The notes: a model not told the origin generated them from the sequence alone. A stretch of 64,000 nt of DNA from Streptomyces nitrosporeus (GCF_008704555.1 NZ_CP023702.1:3100001-3164000); one strand, 5' to 3'; shown: positions 12,168-20,657, counted from the first letter of the stretch. Program-made: numbers and translations.

Positions 12168-13247
12168 TCAGAGGCTGACGCCGACCGTCACCGGTTCGTT
12201 GACGAGGGTGACCCCGAAGGCCGCGTGGACCCCGGCGACGACCTCGCGGGCCAGGGCCAGCAGGTCCTCGGTGCTCGCGCCGCCGCGGTTGGTGAGGGCG
12301 AGGGTGTGCTTGGTGGAGATGCGGGCGGGGCCCGTGCCGTACCCCTTGGTGAAGCCCGCCTTGTCGATGAGCCAGGCGGCCGAGGTCTTCGTCCGGCCGT
12401 CGCCGGCCGGGAACGCGGGGGGCGTCACCCCGGCGCCCAGGCGTTCCGCGGCCCGGCTCAGGAAGGCGGCGTACTCGGCCTCGTCCAGGACCGGGTTGGT
12501 GAAGAAGGACCCCGCCGACCAGGTGTCGTGGTCCTCGGGGTCGAGCACCATGCCCTTGCCGGCCCGCAGCTTCAGGACGGTGGCACGGGCGTCCGCGGCG
12601 GGCACCCGGGCGCCCTGCTCGACGCCCATGGCGCGAGCGGTCTCCGCGTACCTCAGCGGCGCGGACATCCCGCCCGCGTCCTCCAGCCCGAAACGGACCC
12701 GCAGGACGACGAAGCGTTCGGGCTCCGCCTTGAAACGGCTGTGCCGGTAGGAGAACGCGCACTCCTCGTTCGTCAGGGTGACCGTCTCCCGGGCGCGCCG
12801 GTCGTAGGCGACGACCCCGGTGATGACCGAGGACACCTCCTGCCCGTACGCGCCGACGTTCTGGATCGGTGTGGCGCCCGCGGACCCGGGGATCCCCGCG
12901 AGGCACTCGATGCCCGCGAGCCCGGCTTCGACGGTACGGGCCACCGCGTCGGTCCAGACCTCTCCGGCGGCCAGTTCCAGCGTCGTACCGGAGAGCTCGA
13001 AGCCCCGGGTCGCGATGCGCAGCGCGGTTCCGGCGAAGCCCTTGTCACCGATGACGAGGTTGGAGCCGCCGCCGACGACCAGCAGCGGGGTGCCGCTCGT
13101 GTCGGCCTCGTGGACGGCGGCGATCACCTCGGCGTCCGTGGTGGCGGTCAGGAGGCGGTCGGCGGTGCCCCCGAGCCGGAAGGTGGTCAGGGGGGCGAGG
13201 GGGGCGTCGTGGAGTTCCTGCACGGGGACAAGAGTACGGTCCGCCAC
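12168..13247 (-). CDS. murB: UDP-N-acetylenolpyruvoylglucosamine reductase
   Basis: FAD enzyme that reduces UDP-GlcNAc-enolpyruvate to UDP-MurNAc in peptidoglycan precursor synthesis, cytoplasmic, up to 359 residues. Motifs: TTFRLGG near residue 21, VVGGGSNLVIGDKG for FAD, ECLAGIPGSAGATPIQNVGAYG, SYRHSRFK, and the C-terminal SAAWLIDKAGFTKGY, together typical of type I MurB. GTG at 13247 is used as start; a second GTG eight codons later (giving VQELHD) is also possible. It follows the dehydratase pair after a terminator. Confidence 0.95.
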   Translation of the reverse strand: MADRTLVPVQELHDAPLAPLTTFRLGGTADRLLTATTDAEVIAAVHEADTSGTPLLVVGGGSNLVIGDKGFAGTALRIATRGFELSGTTLELAAGEVWTDAVARTVEAGLAGIECLAGIPGSAGATPIQNVGAYGQEVSSVITGVVAYDRRARETVTLTNEECAFSYRHSRFKAEPERFVVLRVRFGLEDAGGMSAPLRYAETARAMGVEQGARVPAADARATVLKLRAGKGMVLDPEDHDTWSAGSFFTNPVLDEAEYAAFLSRAAERLGAGVTPPAFPAGDGRTKTSAAWLIDKAGFTKGYGTGPARISTKHTLALTNRGGASTEDLLALAREVVAGVHAAFGVTLVNEPVTVGVSL

Positions 13248-13393
13248 CTGCCCGGACCGTACGCGCGGGTGCCGGGCGGCGTGGGCCGTACGGCACCGGA
13301 CGGCCGGGGGCTACGGCGTCGGGCGCCGAGGCACGGCGCCGGGCAGCCGGGGCGCGGGGCGGCCGAGGGGCGCCTCCTGGACGCCCCTCCCCC

Positions 13394-13424
13394 GCCCCTG
13401 GGGCCGGTCACCGGCCCCAGGGGC
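13394..13424 (-). terminator. Terminator after the HadB-like gene
   Basis: A perfect 14-bp stem (13394-13407 and 13411-13424) with a TCA loop begins 3 bases after the stop codon of the dehydratase gene. It separates that operon from murB. Confidence 0.75.
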
Positions 13425-13426
13425 CG

Positions 13427-13855
13427 TCAGGCCAGCCGGACCACGGCGCGGGACATGCCCAGCACCTTCGCGCCGGCGCTCGTCGCGACGAGGTCCACCC
13501 GGACCAGGTTGTCGTCCAGCTTGGCCCCGATCTTGCCGCTGACCTCGACCGTCGCCCCGGTTTCGTCGTTCGGCACGATCACGGGGCGGGTGAAGCGCAC
13601 GCCGTACTCGACGACCGCCCCCGGGTCGCCCGCCCAGTCGGTGACGACGCGGATCGCCTCGGCCATGGTGAACATGCCGTGGGCGATCACATCCGGCAGT
13701 CCGACCTCACGGGCGAACTTCTCGTTCCAGTGGATCGGGTTGAAGTCACCGGAGGCACCCGCGTACCGCACCAGCGTCGCGCGGGTCACCGGGAAGGACT
13801 GCGCCGGCAGCTCCGTGCCGACCTCGACCGACTCGTAGGCCATGCTCGCCGTCAT
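13427..13855 (-). CDS. MaoC-like dehydratase, HadB-like subunit
   Basis: A 142-residue hot-dog-fold protein with the hydratase 2 pattern ASGDFNPIHWNEKFA, whose Asp and His are the catalytic pair of (R)-specific enoyl hydratases and dehydratases. It begins MTASMAYESVEVG. The ATG overlaps the stop codon of the upstream partner by one base (TGATG), so the two are translated together and probably form a heterodimer. In mycobacteria the same locus (rpmG-hadA-hadB near secE-nusG) encodes the FAS-II dehydratase. Streptomyces lacks mycolic acids, so the acyl substrate here is unknown. Confidence 0.88.
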   Translation of the reverse strand: MTASMAYESVEVGTELPAQSFPVTRATLVRYAGASGDFNPIHWNEKFAREVGLPDVIAHGMFTMAEAIRVVTDWAGDPGAVVEYGVRFTRPVIVPNDETGATVEVSGKIGAKLDDNLVRVDLVATSAGAKVLGMSRAVVRLA

Positions 13856-14307
13856 CACGCCTCCTCGGCGGCACGCGCCACCAGCTTCGTCCACGCGGTC
13901 ACCACGTGTTCGCCCGACTCGTCGTGCACCTCGCCCCGGACGTCCACGATGTCGTTGCCCGCCATCGACTTGATGCCCTCGATCGTCGAGGTGACGGTCA
14001 GCCGGTCACCGGCGCGCACCGGGCGTACGTACGCGAACTTCTGGTCGCCGTGCACCACACGGCTGTAGTCCAGGCCCAGCTGCGGGTCCTGCACCACCTG
14101 ACTCGCGGCCCTGAACGTGATGGAGAACACGAACGTGGGCGGGGCGATCACATCCGGGTGCCCCAGCGCCTTGGCTGCCTCCGGGTCCACGTACGCGGGA
14201 TTGGCGTCACCCACCGCCTCCGCGAATTCCCGGATCTTCTCCCGGCCGACCTCGTAGGCCGGGGTGGGCGGATAGGTCCGCCCCACGAAGGACTGGTCGA
14301 GCGCCAT
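13855..14307 (-). CDS. UPF0336 MaoC-like dehydratase, HadA-like subunit
   Basis: A 150-residue hot-dog-fold protein starting MALDQSFVGRTYPPT. It has the family core EAVGDANPAYVDPEAAKAL, where the catalytic His of the hydratase pattern is replaced, as in HadA-type structural subunits, and FAYVRPVRAGDRLTVTSTIE. It probably pairs with the coupled HadB-like product, which keeps the Asp/His pair. It lies just downstream of rpmG after a hairpin. Confidence 0.88.
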   Translation of the reverse strand: MALDQSFVGRTYPPTPAYEVGREKIREFAEAVGDANPAYVDPEAAKALGHPDVIAPPTFVFSITFRAASQVVQDPQLGLDYSRVVHGDQKFAYVRPVRAGDRLTVTSTIEGIKSMAGNDIVDVRGEVHDESGEHVVTAWTKLVARAAEEA

Positions 14308-14375
14308 GAGCCCGCTACCTCCTGAGGGAAATGTGAAAGAGGGCGAACAGCCTCCTGTTCACCCGGTACAACGAC

Positions 14376-14405
14376 ACGAGGCCGCCCCCTGTGGGGACGG
14401 CCTCG
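14376..14405 (-). terminator. rpmG terminator hairpin
   Basis: The arms CACGAGGCCG and CGGCCTCGTG enclose an inner CCCC/GGGG stem with a CTGT loop. It lies about 15 bases after the rpmG stop. It may allow partial read-through into the HadA-like gene. Confidence 0.65.
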
Positions 14406-14419
14406 TGCACGAGCCTGAT

Positions 14420-14584
14420 TCAGCGCGTTTCGCGGTGCGCGGTGTGCGAGTTGCAGCGCGGGCAGTGCTTCTTCATCTCCAGTCGGTCCGGGTTGTTACG
14501 CCGGTTCTTCTTGGTGATGTAGTTCCGCTCCTTGCACTCCACGCAGGCCAGCGTGATCTTCGGGCGGACGTCGGTGGCAGCCAC
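14420..14584 (-). CDS. rpmG: 50S ribosomal protein L33, zinc-binding form
   Basis: L33 of the large ribosomal subunit, 54 residues, starting at GTG 14584 with AAGGAG upstream. Two CxxC pairs (CVEC at 14-17 and CPRC at 41-44) make it the zinc-binding C+ form. Streptomyces also has zinc-free paralogues used when zinc is scarce. It follows the two tRNA genes on the same strand, probably in one primary transcript. Confidence 0.97.
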
Positions 14585-14673
14585 GTGAGTGCTCCTTGGA
14601 CGGACGGATGAACGGATGAACGCAAAAAAGAGTAGCCGATCGAAGGACCGACCCCGCAATCGGCTACCGTGAG

Positions 14674-14746
14674 TAGCGGTGACCGGACTTGAACCGGTGA
14701 CACAGCGATTATGAGCCGCTTGCTCTACCGACTGAGCTACACCGCT
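14674..14746 (-). tRNA. tRNA-Met (anticodon CAT)
   Basis: A 73-base cloverleaf with acceptor AGCGGTG/CACCGCT, anticodon loop CTCATAA carrying CAT, T-arm ACCGG-TTCAAGT-CCGGT and discriminator A. It reads as an elongator Met tRNA: the first acceptor pair A-T and the anticodon stem differ from the initiator pattern of three G-C pairs. CCA is not encoded. Confidence 0.92.
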
Positions 14747-14760
14747 TTGATGATGAGTTT

Positions 14761-14776
14761 CCCCGCCGAAGCGGGG
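14761..14776 (-). other. Short hairpin between the two tRNA genes
   Basis: CCCCGC-CGAA-GCGGGG forms a 6-bp stem in the 45-base gap between tRNA-Thr and tRNA-Met. It is a likely processing landmark in the joint precursor. Confidence 0.4.
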
Positions 14777-14791
14777 TCACCCGATCACCAG

Positions 14792-14864
14792 AGCCCCAAT
14801 GCGGAATCGAACCGCAGACCTTCTCCTTACCATGGAGACGCTCTACCGACTGAGCTATTGGGGC
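14792..14864 (-). tRNA. tRNA-Thr (anticodon GGT)
   Basis: A 73-base cloverleaf: acceptor GCCCCAA/TTGGGGC, D-arm GCTC/GAGC, anticodon stem TCTCC/GGAGA with loop ATGGTAA holding GGT, T-arm TGCGG-TTCGATT-CCGCA. It is the first gene of the tRNA-Thr, tRNA-Met, rpmG unit. Confidence 0.97.
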
Positions 14865-14877
14865 GAGCGAGGAAGAC

Positions 14878-14905
14878 ATTACACGGTCTCTCGCCGATCG
14901 CCCAA
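14878..14905 (-). promoter_or_regulatory. Promoter of the tRNA-Thr/tRNA-Met/rpmG unit
   Basis: On the minus strand TTGGGC (14905-14900) and TGTAAT (14883-14878) are 16 bases apart. The -10 matches the vegetative consensus at five of six positions and lies 14 bases before the mature tRNA-Thr, as expected for a stable RNA promoter. Confidence 0.6.
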
Positions 14906-15240
14906 ATCCGTTTCCGCGCTCCCCGCGCGCACCGCGCTCCGCCCCCGCCCGCGGCCCCTCCGGTCCCCGCCATCCGCCCCCTGATCAGGGCCTTGATCGC
15001 CGGGGCCGCCCGCTTCCGGACCGCGCCGAAGGGCCGGGCGGCCGCCCGGGTACGGCCCGTGGGGCGGCCCCGTATCCGTCCGGCCGGCGCGCTCCGGGCC
15101 GGGCACCGCGGGCGCCGGCCCGAGGGGTCCTTCGACGCCGCGCGCTGATCCGCCGGGAATCGCGGATCAGCCCTTAGGCTCGGCCGCATTCCGCGTGATC
15201 ATGCCTCCGGTGCTCCCGCGCCACCCCTACCAGGAGAGCG
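14906..15240. other. Gene-free region between tRNA-Thr and the amidohydrolase-like gene
   Basis: About 335 very G+C-rich bases lie between the tRNA promoter and the plus-strand gene at 15241. I see no supported reading frame or stable hairpin except the 17-base promoter-like element at 15164-15180, described separately. Confidence 0.5.
15164..15180 (+). repeat. 17-base element, copy 1, upstream of the amidohydrolase-like gene
   Basis: GGATCAGCCCTTAGGCT occurs here and, identically, at 17560-17576. Both copies precede a plus-strand gene, by 60 bases here. TAGGCT fits a Streptomyces -10 hexamer, so the shared block may be a promoter with an upstream recognition site. Confidence 0.6.
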
Positions 15241-16494
15241 ATGCCCGACAGCCGGCCGCTGCCGCCCGACGCCGGCCCGAACGGGCCCCGGGCACCTTCC
15301 GGCCTCCTCCTCCGCGACGCCCGGCTCACCGACGGGCGGGCCGTGGACGTCCGGATCGCCGGCCACCGCATCGAGGCCGTGGGCACGGCCGGCAGCCTCA
15401 CCACCCGGGGCCCCCACCTGGACCTGCGCGGCGCCCTCCTGCTGCCGGCCCCCGCCGAACCGCACGCCCACAGCGACACCGCGCTCACCGCCGCTCCCGA
15501 GTACGCCGGCCCGCACACCGCCGAGGACGTGCGGCGCCGCGCCACCGAGGCCGCGCTCCTCCAGCTCAGCCACGGGGCCACGGCGCTCCGCTCCCATGTG
15601 CGCGTCTCGGACGTCACCGGGCTCGCCCCGCTGGAAGCGGTCATGGAGGCCGGCCGTTCGCTGCACGGGCTCAGCTCCCTGACCACCGTGGCGGTGCCCG
15701 GGGTGCTGACCGGCGCCGCGGGCGCGGAGGGCCTGGCGGTGCTGCGCGAGGCGGTGGCCATGGGGGCCGATGTGGTCGGCGGCCGTCCCGACCTGGACCC
15801 GGATCCGGCCGGCCACACCGAGGCGGTCCTGGAGCTCGCCGCCGCGTACGGCCGTCCCGTCGACCTCCACACGGACGCCGACGACCCCGTCCGCCTCACC
15901 CGGCTCGCCGCCATGGCCGGCGGGCTCCGGCCCGACGTGGCCCTCGGCCCCTGCGCGGGCCTGGCCCTGCTGCCCGGCGACAAGGCCGCGCGGATCGCCG
16001 ATCAGCTCGCCGCGGCGGCGGTGACGGTGATCTGCCTGCCCCAGGGCGGCTGCCCCTCGGCCCGCCTGCCCGGCACCCCTCCCCTGCGTCTGCTGCGCTC
16101 CGCGGGGGTCCGGGTCGCCGCGGGCGGCGGGGCGCTGCGGGACGCCGCCCGCCCGGTCGGCCGGGGGGACCCGCTGGAGGCGGCGTACCTCCTGGCCGCG
16201 CAGCACGGCCTGAGCGCCGCACACGCCTACGAGGCGGTCTCGGCCACGGCCAGGGCGGTGATGGGGCTGCCCGCCGTCCGCGTCGAGGCGGGCTTCCCCG
16301 CCGAGCTGCTCGCCGTACGCGGCACGGACCTCGCGGGGGCCCTCTCCCTGTCCTACAGCAGGGTCGTGGTGCACGGCGGCCGGGTGGTCGCCCGTACCAG
16401 CGCCGTACGCGAGTACTGCGACTCCGAGGCCGCCGCCGCCCTGGATCTGCCCCGCCAGGGGCGGATGGATCCCGGCCCGGACGGCGGGCCTTGA
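15241..16494 (+). CDS. Cytosine deaminase-like amidohydrolase with degenerate active site
   Basis: A 417-residue protein that aligns along its length with CodA-type cytosine deaminases: AEPHAHSDT (CodA EPHIHLDT), LRSHVRVSDVTGL, AVAMGADVVGG and PVDLHTDADDP are recognisable. The first metal pair (His75, His77) and His210 are kept. The catalytic Glu after the third His is Ala213. The expected SHTTA His is replaced in GPCAG near 237, and the metal/catalytic Asp of HDD is replaced in AGGGAL near 297. It is therefore probably not a cytosine deaminase and perhaps not an enzyme. It is followed after 34 bases by the NAD(P)-binding gene on the same strand. Confidence 0.8.
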   Translation: MPDSRPLPPDAGPNGPRAPSGLLLRDARLTDGRAVDVRIAGHRIEAVGTAGSLTTRGPHLDLRGALLLPAPAEPHAHSDTALTAAPEYAGPHTAEDVRRRATEAALLQLSHGATALRSHVRVSDVTGLAPLEAVMEAGRSLHGLSSLTTVAVPGVLTGAAGAEGLAVLREAVAMGADVVGGRPDLDPDPAGHTEAVLELAAAYGRPVDLHTDADDPVRLTRLAAMAGGLRPDVALGPCAGLALLPGDKAARIADQLAAAAVTVICLPQGGCPSARLPGTPPLRLLRSAGVRVAAGGGALRDAARPVGRGDPLEAAYLLAAQHGLSAAHAYEAVSATARAVMGLPAVRVEAGFPAELLAVRGTDLAGALSLSYSRVVVHGGRVVARTSAVREYCDSEAAAALDLPRQGRMDPGPDGGP

Positions 16495-16528
16495 GCACCG
16501 GCGGGCTCCCCGGCGTACGGTCGGAGGC

Positions 16529-17185
16529 ATGCGCATTGTCATTGCAGGTGGACATGGTCAGATCGCGCTGCGGCTGGAGCGGCTGCTCGCCGCGCGCGGT
16601 GACGAAGCGGTGGGTGTGATCCGCGATCCCCAGCAGAGTGAGGAGCTGCGGTCGGCCGGTGCCGAGCCCGTGGTCCTCGACCTCGAATCGGCCACGGTCG
16701 ACCAGGCCGCGGACGTCCTGCGCGGCGCGGACGCGGCGGTCTTCGCGGCCGGCGCGGGCCCGAACAGCGGGGCGGCCCGCAAGGACACGGTGGACCGGGG
16801 CGCGGCGGTGCTCTTCGCGGACGCCGCGGAACGCGCGGGCGTGCGCCGGTACGTGGTGGTGTCCTCGATGGGCGCCGATCCCGGCCACCCCGGCGACGAG
16901 GTCTTCGACGTCTACCAGCGGGCCAAGGGGGAGGCGGACGCGTACGTCCGCTCCCGCGGCGCGCTGGAGTGGACGATCCTGCGCCCGGGGATGCTGACGA
17001 ACGACGCCGGGACGGGCCGGGTCGCGCTCGCCGCCTCCACGGGCCGCGGCCCGGTCCCCCGGGACGACGTGGCGGCGACCCTGCTGGAGCTGCTGGACAC
17101 CCCCGCCACGGCGGGGCTGACCCTAGAACTGATCAGCGGCGACAAGCCGGTGCCCGTCGCGGTGAGGGACGTCGCCGGGAACTGA
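16529..17185 (+). CDS. NAD(P)-binding protein, atypical SDR family
   Basis: A 218-residue Rossmann protein with the dinucleotide motif GGHGQIA at residues 7-13, AAGAGPNSG after beta strand 4, VVVSSMGAD and YQRAKGEAD (the Tyr/Lys of SDR-like enzymes is in YQRAK), and WTILRPGML. This is the NmrA/SDR_a5 type of NAD(P)H-dependent reductase or sensor. The substrate is unknown. It may be cotranscribed with the amidohydrolase-like gene and ends in front of a strong bidirectional hairpin. Confidence 0.85.
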   Translation: MRIVIAGGHGQIALRLERLLAARGDEAVGVIRDPQQSEELRSAGAEPVVLDLESATVDQAADVLRGADAAVFAAGAGPNSGAARKDTVDRGAAVLFADAAERAGVRRYVVVSSMGADPGHPGDEVFDVYQRAKGEADAYVRSRGALEWTILRPGMLTNDAGTGRVALAASTGRGPVPRDDVAATLLELLDTPATAGLTLELISGDKPVPVAVRDVAGN

Positions 17186-17229
17186 GCGGCACGGGGCCCG
17201 CCGGTACCGCGCGGGCCCCGCACACGGGA

Positions 17230-17262
17230 AAGCCCCTGACCAGCTGTGCTGGTCAGGGGCTT
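17230..17262. terminator. Bidirectional terminator hairpin
   Basis: A perfect 15-bp stem (17230-17244 and 17248-17262) with a 3-base TGT loop lies between the plus-strand NAD(P)-binding gene and the minus-strand tRNA-Tyr. It can serve both transcripts. Confidence 0.8.
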
Positions 17263-17270
17263 CGTCCCTG

Positions 17271-17352
<82 letters not shown>

Positions 17353-17559
17353 TGGAACAGCGCCTCGGACTCCTTGGGGGTGTCCTTGGCGACGACGTAA
17401 ACGATACCTGATGCCCGGGGGTGCTCCGCCACCTGATTGATCAGCGGATACCGGTGCGCGGGGACGGCGCGGCGGTGGGGCGGCAGCGGGGGCCGCGGCG
17501 GCTCGGAGGCGGCCGGGATCCGGGGAGGCGGCTGCCGTCGCGTGCCCGCCGGGGACGGT

Positions 17560-17576
17560 GGATCAGCCCTTAGGCT
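17560..17576 (+). repeat. 17-base element, copy 2, upstream of yajQ
   Basis: Identical to the element at 15164-15180, here 42 bases before the yajQ start codon and ending in the -10-like TAGGCT. Confidence 0.6.
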
Positions 17577-17618
17577 TTGTGCCGTACCCAACGCATACGA
17601 CGCAAGGAGCCACACGTC

Positions 17619-18107
17619 ATGGCCGACTCCAGTTTCGACATCGTCTCGAAGGTCGAGCGGCAGGAGGTCGACAACGCCCTCAACCAGGCCGCCAAGGAGA
17701 TTTCCCAGCGCTACGACTTCAAGGGCACGGGTGCCTCGATCTCGTGGTCCGGCGAGAAGATCCTGATGGAGGCGAACGGCGAGGAGCGGGTCAAGGCGAT
17801 CCTCGACATCTTCCAGTCCAAGCTGATCAAGCGCGGGATCTCGCTGAAGTCGCTGGACGCGGGCGAGCCGCAGCTCTCCGGCAAGGAGTACAAGATCTTC
17901 GCCTCCATCGAGGAGGGCATCTCCCAGGAGAACGCCAAGAAGGTCGCGAAGATCATCCGCGACGAGGGCCCGAAGGGCGTCAAGGCGCAGGTCCAGGGTG
18001 ACGAGCTGCGGGTCAGCTCGAAGAGCCGGGACGACCTCCAGGCGGTGCAGGCGCTGCTGAAGGAGAAGGACCTGGACTTCGCGATCCAGTTCGTCAACTA
18101 CCGGTAG
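17619..18107 (+). CDS. yajQ: YajQ family (UPF0234) nucleotide-binding protein
   Basis: A 162-residue protein starting [20 protein letters not shown] with an AAGGAG ribosome-binding site at the expected distance. The family core includes [30 protein letters not shown], and [16 protein letters not shown] near the end, ending in IQFVNYR. YajQ has two RRM-like folds and binds nucleic acids or nucleotides; some relatives bind cyclic di-GMP. Its job in Streptomyces is not settled. It is monocistronic here. Confidence 0.93.
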   Translation: MADSSFDIVSKVERQEVDNALNQAAKEISQRYDFKGTGASISWSGEKILMEANGEERVKAILDIFQSKLIKRGISLKSLDAGEPQLSGKEYKIFASIEEGISQENAKKVAKIIRDEGPKGVKAQVQGDELRVSSKSRDDLQAVQALLKEKDLDFAIQFVNYR

Positions 18108-18112
18108 CCGGT

Positions 18113-18131
18113 CCGCTGCCGTGTGCAGCGG
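18113..18131 (+). terminator. Hairpin after yajQ
   Basis: Arms CCGCTGC and GCAGCGG with a 5-base loop lie 5 bases after the yajQ stop codon. It is short and lacks a T tract. Confidence 0.4.
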
Positions 18132-18295
18132 GTGGGGGCGGGGCGGGGTGTGCCGGTGGGCGCGTCCCGCCCCGCCGTCGTGTGCGCGGGCCGGGGGGCG
18201 ATGTCGCGATGTCCGAATACCGCCGGTCCCGGTGAGGGGCGGGCCGCAGACTGGGTGGTGCGGGAGGAAGCGGCAAAGGGCAGAGAGGGTGACGG

Positions 18296-18808
18296 GTGAT
18301 GGCCACGGTGTACGCGCGGATCGGCAGTCCGCTGGGCGAGCTGTTGCTGACCGGTGAGGAGCGGGCCGGAGGCGGGGTGGCGCTGGCGTCGCTGTCCCTG
18401 CCGGGGCAGAAGGGCGCTCCGGTCGTACAGGACGGTACGCGCCATGCGCCCGGGGTGTTCGCCGGGATCGCGGAGCAGCTCGCGGAGTACTTCGCCGGGC
18501 GTCTGACACGCTTCGACATCCCGTGCGCGGACGGCTCCGGCACGGAGTTCCAGCGGCGGGTCTGGGCGGCCCTGGACACCGTCCCGTACGGGCAAACGGT
18601 GTCGTACGGGCAGATCGCCGCACTGGTCGGTTCGCCCGGTGTCGGGGTGCGGGCGGTGGGGACCGCGATCGGGCGCAATCCGCTGCTGATCGTGCGGCCG
18701 TGCCACCGGGTGATCGGGGCGGACGGTTCGCTGCGGGGCTACGCGGGCGGTGTGGAGAGCAAGGAGCGGCTGCTGGGCCTGGAAGGGGCCCTGGCGGGAC
18801 GCGGCTGA
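18296..18808 (+). CDS. ogt: Methylated-DNA-protein-cysteine methyltransferase
   Basis: A suicide DNA repair protein that takes the methyl group from O6-methylguanine onto its active Cys, 170 residues. The signature IVRPCHRVIGADG contains the acceptor Cys, the upstream GTEFQRRVWAALDTVPYGQT and VGTAIGRNP segments form the DNA-binding domain, and the tail GYAGGVESKERLLGLE is typical. It starts GTG-ATG; either codon may be used. It is free-standing, convergent with the next gene. Confidence 0.95.
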   Translation: MMATVYARIGSPLGELLLTGEERAGGGVALASLSLPGQKGAPVVQDGTRHAPGVFAGIAEQLAEYFAGRLTRFDIPCADGSGTEFQRRVWAALDTVPYGQTVSYGQIAALVGSPGVGVRAVGTAIGRNPLLIVRPCHRVIGADGSLRGYAGGVESKERLLGLEGALAGRG

Positions 18809-18926
18809 GGCGCCGACGGTCCAGGCGGCCGGGCGCCGCACCCGGGCAAAGCGGCCGGCGGGTCCTTTACCGGCCGCCCCGGCGCCGGGGTTCTCGTATT
18901 CGTGCGTACGGCGCGGGCTCCCGCTC

Positions 18927-19199
18927 TCAGCGGCGGTCCCGGGAGTTGCCGAAGAGCAGGCGGTACGCGATGAGCAGGACCAGTGAACCGGCGATCGCCG
19001 CGACCCAGGTCGCCGTGTCGTAGAAGTCGGCGGTGATGGGGCGGTCCAGGAAACGCGAGGAGAGCCAGCCCCCGACGAAGGCACCGACGATGCCGATGAG
19101 GGTGGTGCCCACGATCCCGCCGGGGTCGCGCCCCGGCAGGAGGAACTTGGCTATCGCGCCGGCCAGCAGGCCGAGAATGATCCAGCTGATGATGCTCAT
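18927..19199 (-). CDS. GlsB/YeaQ/YmgE family membrane protein
   Basis: A 90-residue protein starting MSIISWIILGLLAGAIAK with three membrane helices separated by the family motif LLPGRDPGGIVGTTLIGIVGA. It is often called a transglycosylase-associated protein and is linked to general stress in many bacteria. It lies in the same direction as yccF and htpX upstream, with an 78-base gap, and all three are small membrane genes. Confidence 0.88.
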   Translation of the reverse strand: MSIISWIILGLLAGAIAKFLLPGRDPGGIVGTTLIGIVGAFVGGWLSSRFLDRPITADFYDTATWVAAIAGSLVLLIAYRLLFGNSRDRR

Positions 19200-19277
19200 G
19201 ATCGCCTTCCTACCCGTCACACGGTCCTGTGGGCAAGGACGCGTGTGGCGGGCGGCCCGGTTGCCCGGCCGGTGCGG

Positions 19278-19670
19278 TCAGCGGGCGGCGAACGGCTGGT
19301 CGCTGCGGACGATCTCCTTGCCGAAGGGCATCAGCGAGACCGGGATGAGCTTGAAGTTGGCGATGCCCAGCGGGATCCCGATGATCGTGACGCACAGGGC
19401 GATGCCGGTGAAGATGTGGCCGAGCGCCAGCCACCATCCGGCGAGGACCACCCAGAGGACGTTGCCGATGAGGGAGGGGCCTCCGGCGTCCCGGCGGTCC
19501 ACGACGGTGTACCCGAAGGGCCACAGGGCGTACACGCCGATGCGGAAGGCGGCGAGGCCGAAGGGGATGCCGATGATCGTGATGCACAGCAGGACGCCTG
19601 CGGCGAGGTAGCCGAGGAACATCCAGAAGCCGCTGAGCACCAGCCAGATGAGATTCAGGATCGTCTTCAC
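19278..19670 (-). CDS. yccF: YccF domain membrane protein
   Basis: A 130-residue protein with two YccF repeats: each has the motif ITIIGIPFG or VTIIGIPLG followed by a Phe-rich stretch and PFG ([16 protein letters not shown]). Four hydrophobic helices are predicted by eye. The GTG start at 19670 overlaps the htpX stop codon by four bases (GTGA), so it is translated with htpX. Function unknown; in E. coli YccF is an inner membrane protein. Confidence 0.88.
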   Translation of the reverse strand: MKTILNLIWLVLSGFWMFLGYLAAGVLLCITIIGIPFGLAAFRIGVYALWPFGYTVVDRRDAGGPSLIGNVLWVVLAGWWLALGHIFTGIALCVTIIGIPLGIANFKLIPVSLMPFGKEIVRSDQPFAAR

Positions 19671-20530
19671 GGTCGATACCCTGCCATCTGCTCGAGTCGG
19701 GCGATGCGTTCCGCCATGGGCGGGTGTGTGGAGAACATCCTGGACAGGCCCTGGCCCGGCCGGAACGGGTTCGCGATCATCATGTGGCTCGCGGTCTCGA
19801 TCCTCGGCTCGGGCGGCAGCGGGAGCTGCTTGGTGCCGGCTTCCAGCTTGCGCAGGGCGTCGGCCAGCGCGAGGGGGTCCCCGGTGAGCTGCGCCCCGGA
19901 GGCGTCCGCCTCGTACTCGCGGGAGCGGCTGACGGCGAGCTGGACGACGGAGGCGGCGAGCGGGCCGAGGACCATGACGAGGAGCATGCCGAGCAGGCCC
20001 GGCCCGTCGTCGTCGTCGGACCGGCCGACCGGGATCAGCCAGGCGAAGTTCACCAGGAACATGACGACGGAGGCCAGTGCTCCGGCGACCGACGAGATGA
20101 GGATGTCCCGGTTGTGGACGTGGCTGAGCTCGTGTCCGAGGACGCCTCTCAACTCGCGTTCGTCGAGTATCCGCAGGATGCCGTCGGTGCAGCACACGGC
20201 GGCGTTGCGCGGGTTGCGGCCGGTGGCGAAGGCGTTGGGCGCCTGCGTCGGCGAGATGTAGAGCCGGGGCATGGGCTGGCGGGCGGCGGTCGAGAGCTCC
20301 CGGACGATGCGGTAGAGGTGGGGGGCCTCGAACTCGCTGACGGGCCGGGCCCGCATGGCCCGCAGCGCCAGCTTGTCGCTGTTCCAGTAGGCGTAGGCGT
20401 TGGTGCCGAGGGCGACGAGCAGGGCGACGAGCAGGCCGGTACGCCCGAAGAAACTGCCGATGACGATGATGAGGGCGGACAGGCCCCCGAGGAGAACAGC
20501 GGTTTTCAGCCCGTTGTGCCGGCGGTGCAC
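19667..20530 (-). CDS. htpX: M48 family membrane metalloprotease HtpX
   Basis: A zinc protease of the cytoplasmic membrane that degrades misfolded membrane proteins, 287 residues. Two N-terminal helices are followed by the zinc motif HELSH in [13 protein letters not shown], a second pair of helices, and the third ligand Glu in [10 protein letters not shown]. The C-terminal [15 protein letters not shown] is the family ending. Coupling to YccF by a GTGA overlap suggests a joint role in membrane quality control. Confidence 0.95.
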   Translation of the reverse strand: MHRRHNGLKTAVLLGGLSALIIVIGSFFGRTGLLVALLVALGTNAYAYWNSDKLALRAMRARPVSEFEAPHLYRIVRELSTAARQPMPRLYISPTQAPNAFATGRNPRNAAVCCTDGILRILDERELRGVLGHELSHVHNRDILISSVAGALASVVMFLVNFAWLIPVGRSDDDDGPGLLGMLLVMVLGPLAASVVQLAVSRSREYEADASGAQLTGDPLALADALRKLEAGTKQLPLPPEPRIETASHMMIANPFRPGQGLSRMFSTHPPMAERIARLEQMAGYRP

Positions 20531-20657
20531 GGTACGCCCTCCAAATGGTGCAGCAGGGGAACCCTTGCTCGGTGGTGCTCCACTTCCCGGCGGAGCCTCC
20601 CGAAGTGGTCAACGTGAGGCGGCGGACGCTAGTTCCCTTGTGCCCTGCGGGCGGCGC

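Noticed and set aside
15241..16494. Amidohydrolase-like gene as a pseudogene
   Set aside because: The frame is full length, with good codon bias and no stop or frameshift. Only catalytic residues are changed, so pseudoenzyme is the better description.
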